Shown: positions 5,773 to 5,859 of the stretch, piece by piece
How positions within the stretch are numbered: position 1 is the first letter of the stretch
Layout: every line of letters begins with the position of its first letter
Source: WHTB01 sp050699035
GTDB lineage: Bacteria > Actinomycetota > Actinomycetes > Propionibacteriales > Nocardioidaceae
NCBI GenBank assembly: GCA_050699035.1
Contig: JBOHDE010000236.1
Coordinates: 1-5,859, forward strand
Length of the DNA stretch: 5,859 nt
Direction: 5' to 3'
Made by a program: the position numbers and the translations under genes
Notes under the pieces: model-generated
The model's database searches: none
What the model was told of the DNA's origin: nothing
Seen by the model: only the letters and a program-made list of their open reading frames with translations

Positions 5773-5791
5773 TCCGGCGCGCGCATAGGTT
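5762..5791 (+). promoter_or_regulatory. Candidate sigma70-type promoter for a gene downstream of gcvH
   Basis: TTGACC (5762-5767) is a five-of-six match to the -35 consensus. It is followed after 18 nt by TAGGTT (5786-5791), which fits the actinobacterial TANNNT -10. A transcript would begin near 5798 and read out of the window. The target gene cannot be seen; by synteny with mycobacteria an FHA protein (GarA) gene is expected. Confidence 0.4.
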
Positions 5792-5859
5792 TCTGCACAA
5801 CTGTCAACCTCGACTGCCGGTTCAGGGTTGTCCGGCGAGCCTGCGCCGCAGGTTGTCGC

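Larger units (their letters stand above)
5737..5859. other. Non-coding or unresolved 3' end of window
   Basis: These 123 bp after gcvH contain the hairpin and promoter candidate plus a CAACC (5805-5809) and GGTTG (5826-5830) pair of inverted elements. A + strand frame opens at TTG 5828 and runs to the window end, but no good Shine-Dalgarno supports it. A minus-strand frame enters the window edge and stops at 5824-5822 after about 11 codons. Neither can be called a gene on this evidence. Confidence 0.5.

Noticed and set aside
5822..5859. Minus-strand frame entering the window end and stopping with ...RRRLAGQP
   Set aside because: About eleven codons are too few to distinguish a gene end from chance, and the promoter candidate and synteny favour a + strand gene beyond the edge.

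Overview
This is a high-GC, densely coding stretch of what looks like an actinobacterial chromosome. The evidence is the strong G/C bias at third codon positions, the frequent GTG starts, and above all the gene order in the right half: CDP-alcohol phosphatidyltransferase, DUF881 protein, small basic protein (DUF1290), DUF881 protein, gcvH. From memory, the same order occurs in Mycobacterium tuberculosis as Rv1822 (pgsA2) to Rv1826 (gcvH), followed there by garA. The protein flavour would suit Propionibacteriales (Nocardioides-like), but the genus cannot be fixed from the sequence alone.

Left part (1-2654): the window opens in the last 65 codons of a YcaQ/AlkZ-type winged-helix protein on the + strand. 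It converges, with only 24 bp between, on a minus-strand gene for a PrmC/HemK-related methyltransferase whose catalytic-loop motif reads NVPY instead of NPPY. Upstream of that, also on the minus strand, is an uncharacterised membrane protein with about eight transmembrane segments. A 96-bp divergent spacer separates it from a + strand ICMT/PEMT-like integral-membrane methyltransferase. These genes look like ordinary single-gene units with no evident shared pathway.

Right part (2655-5859): a GC-rich hairpin, a perfect tandem 9-bp repeat and a possible -10 box precede a five-gene + strand operon. Its genes are separated by -4 to 15 nt. The first product handles phospholipid head groups in the membrane. 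The next three are membrane proteins of unknown function: two single-span coiled-coil DUF881 proteins flanking a small polytopic DUF1290 protein. The last is the cytosolic lipoyl carrier GcvH of the glycine cleavage system. The final 123 bp hold a hairpin and a promoter-like sequence, which probably belong to a downstream gene that is outside the window.

I see no mobile element, CRISPR array, rRNA or tRNA, and no clearly novel system. The most interesting content is the DUF881-DUF1290-DUF881 module, which is widely conserved but functionally obscure. Smaller points are the odd start region and altered NPPY motif of the HemK-like gene, and the repeats at the operon promoter.
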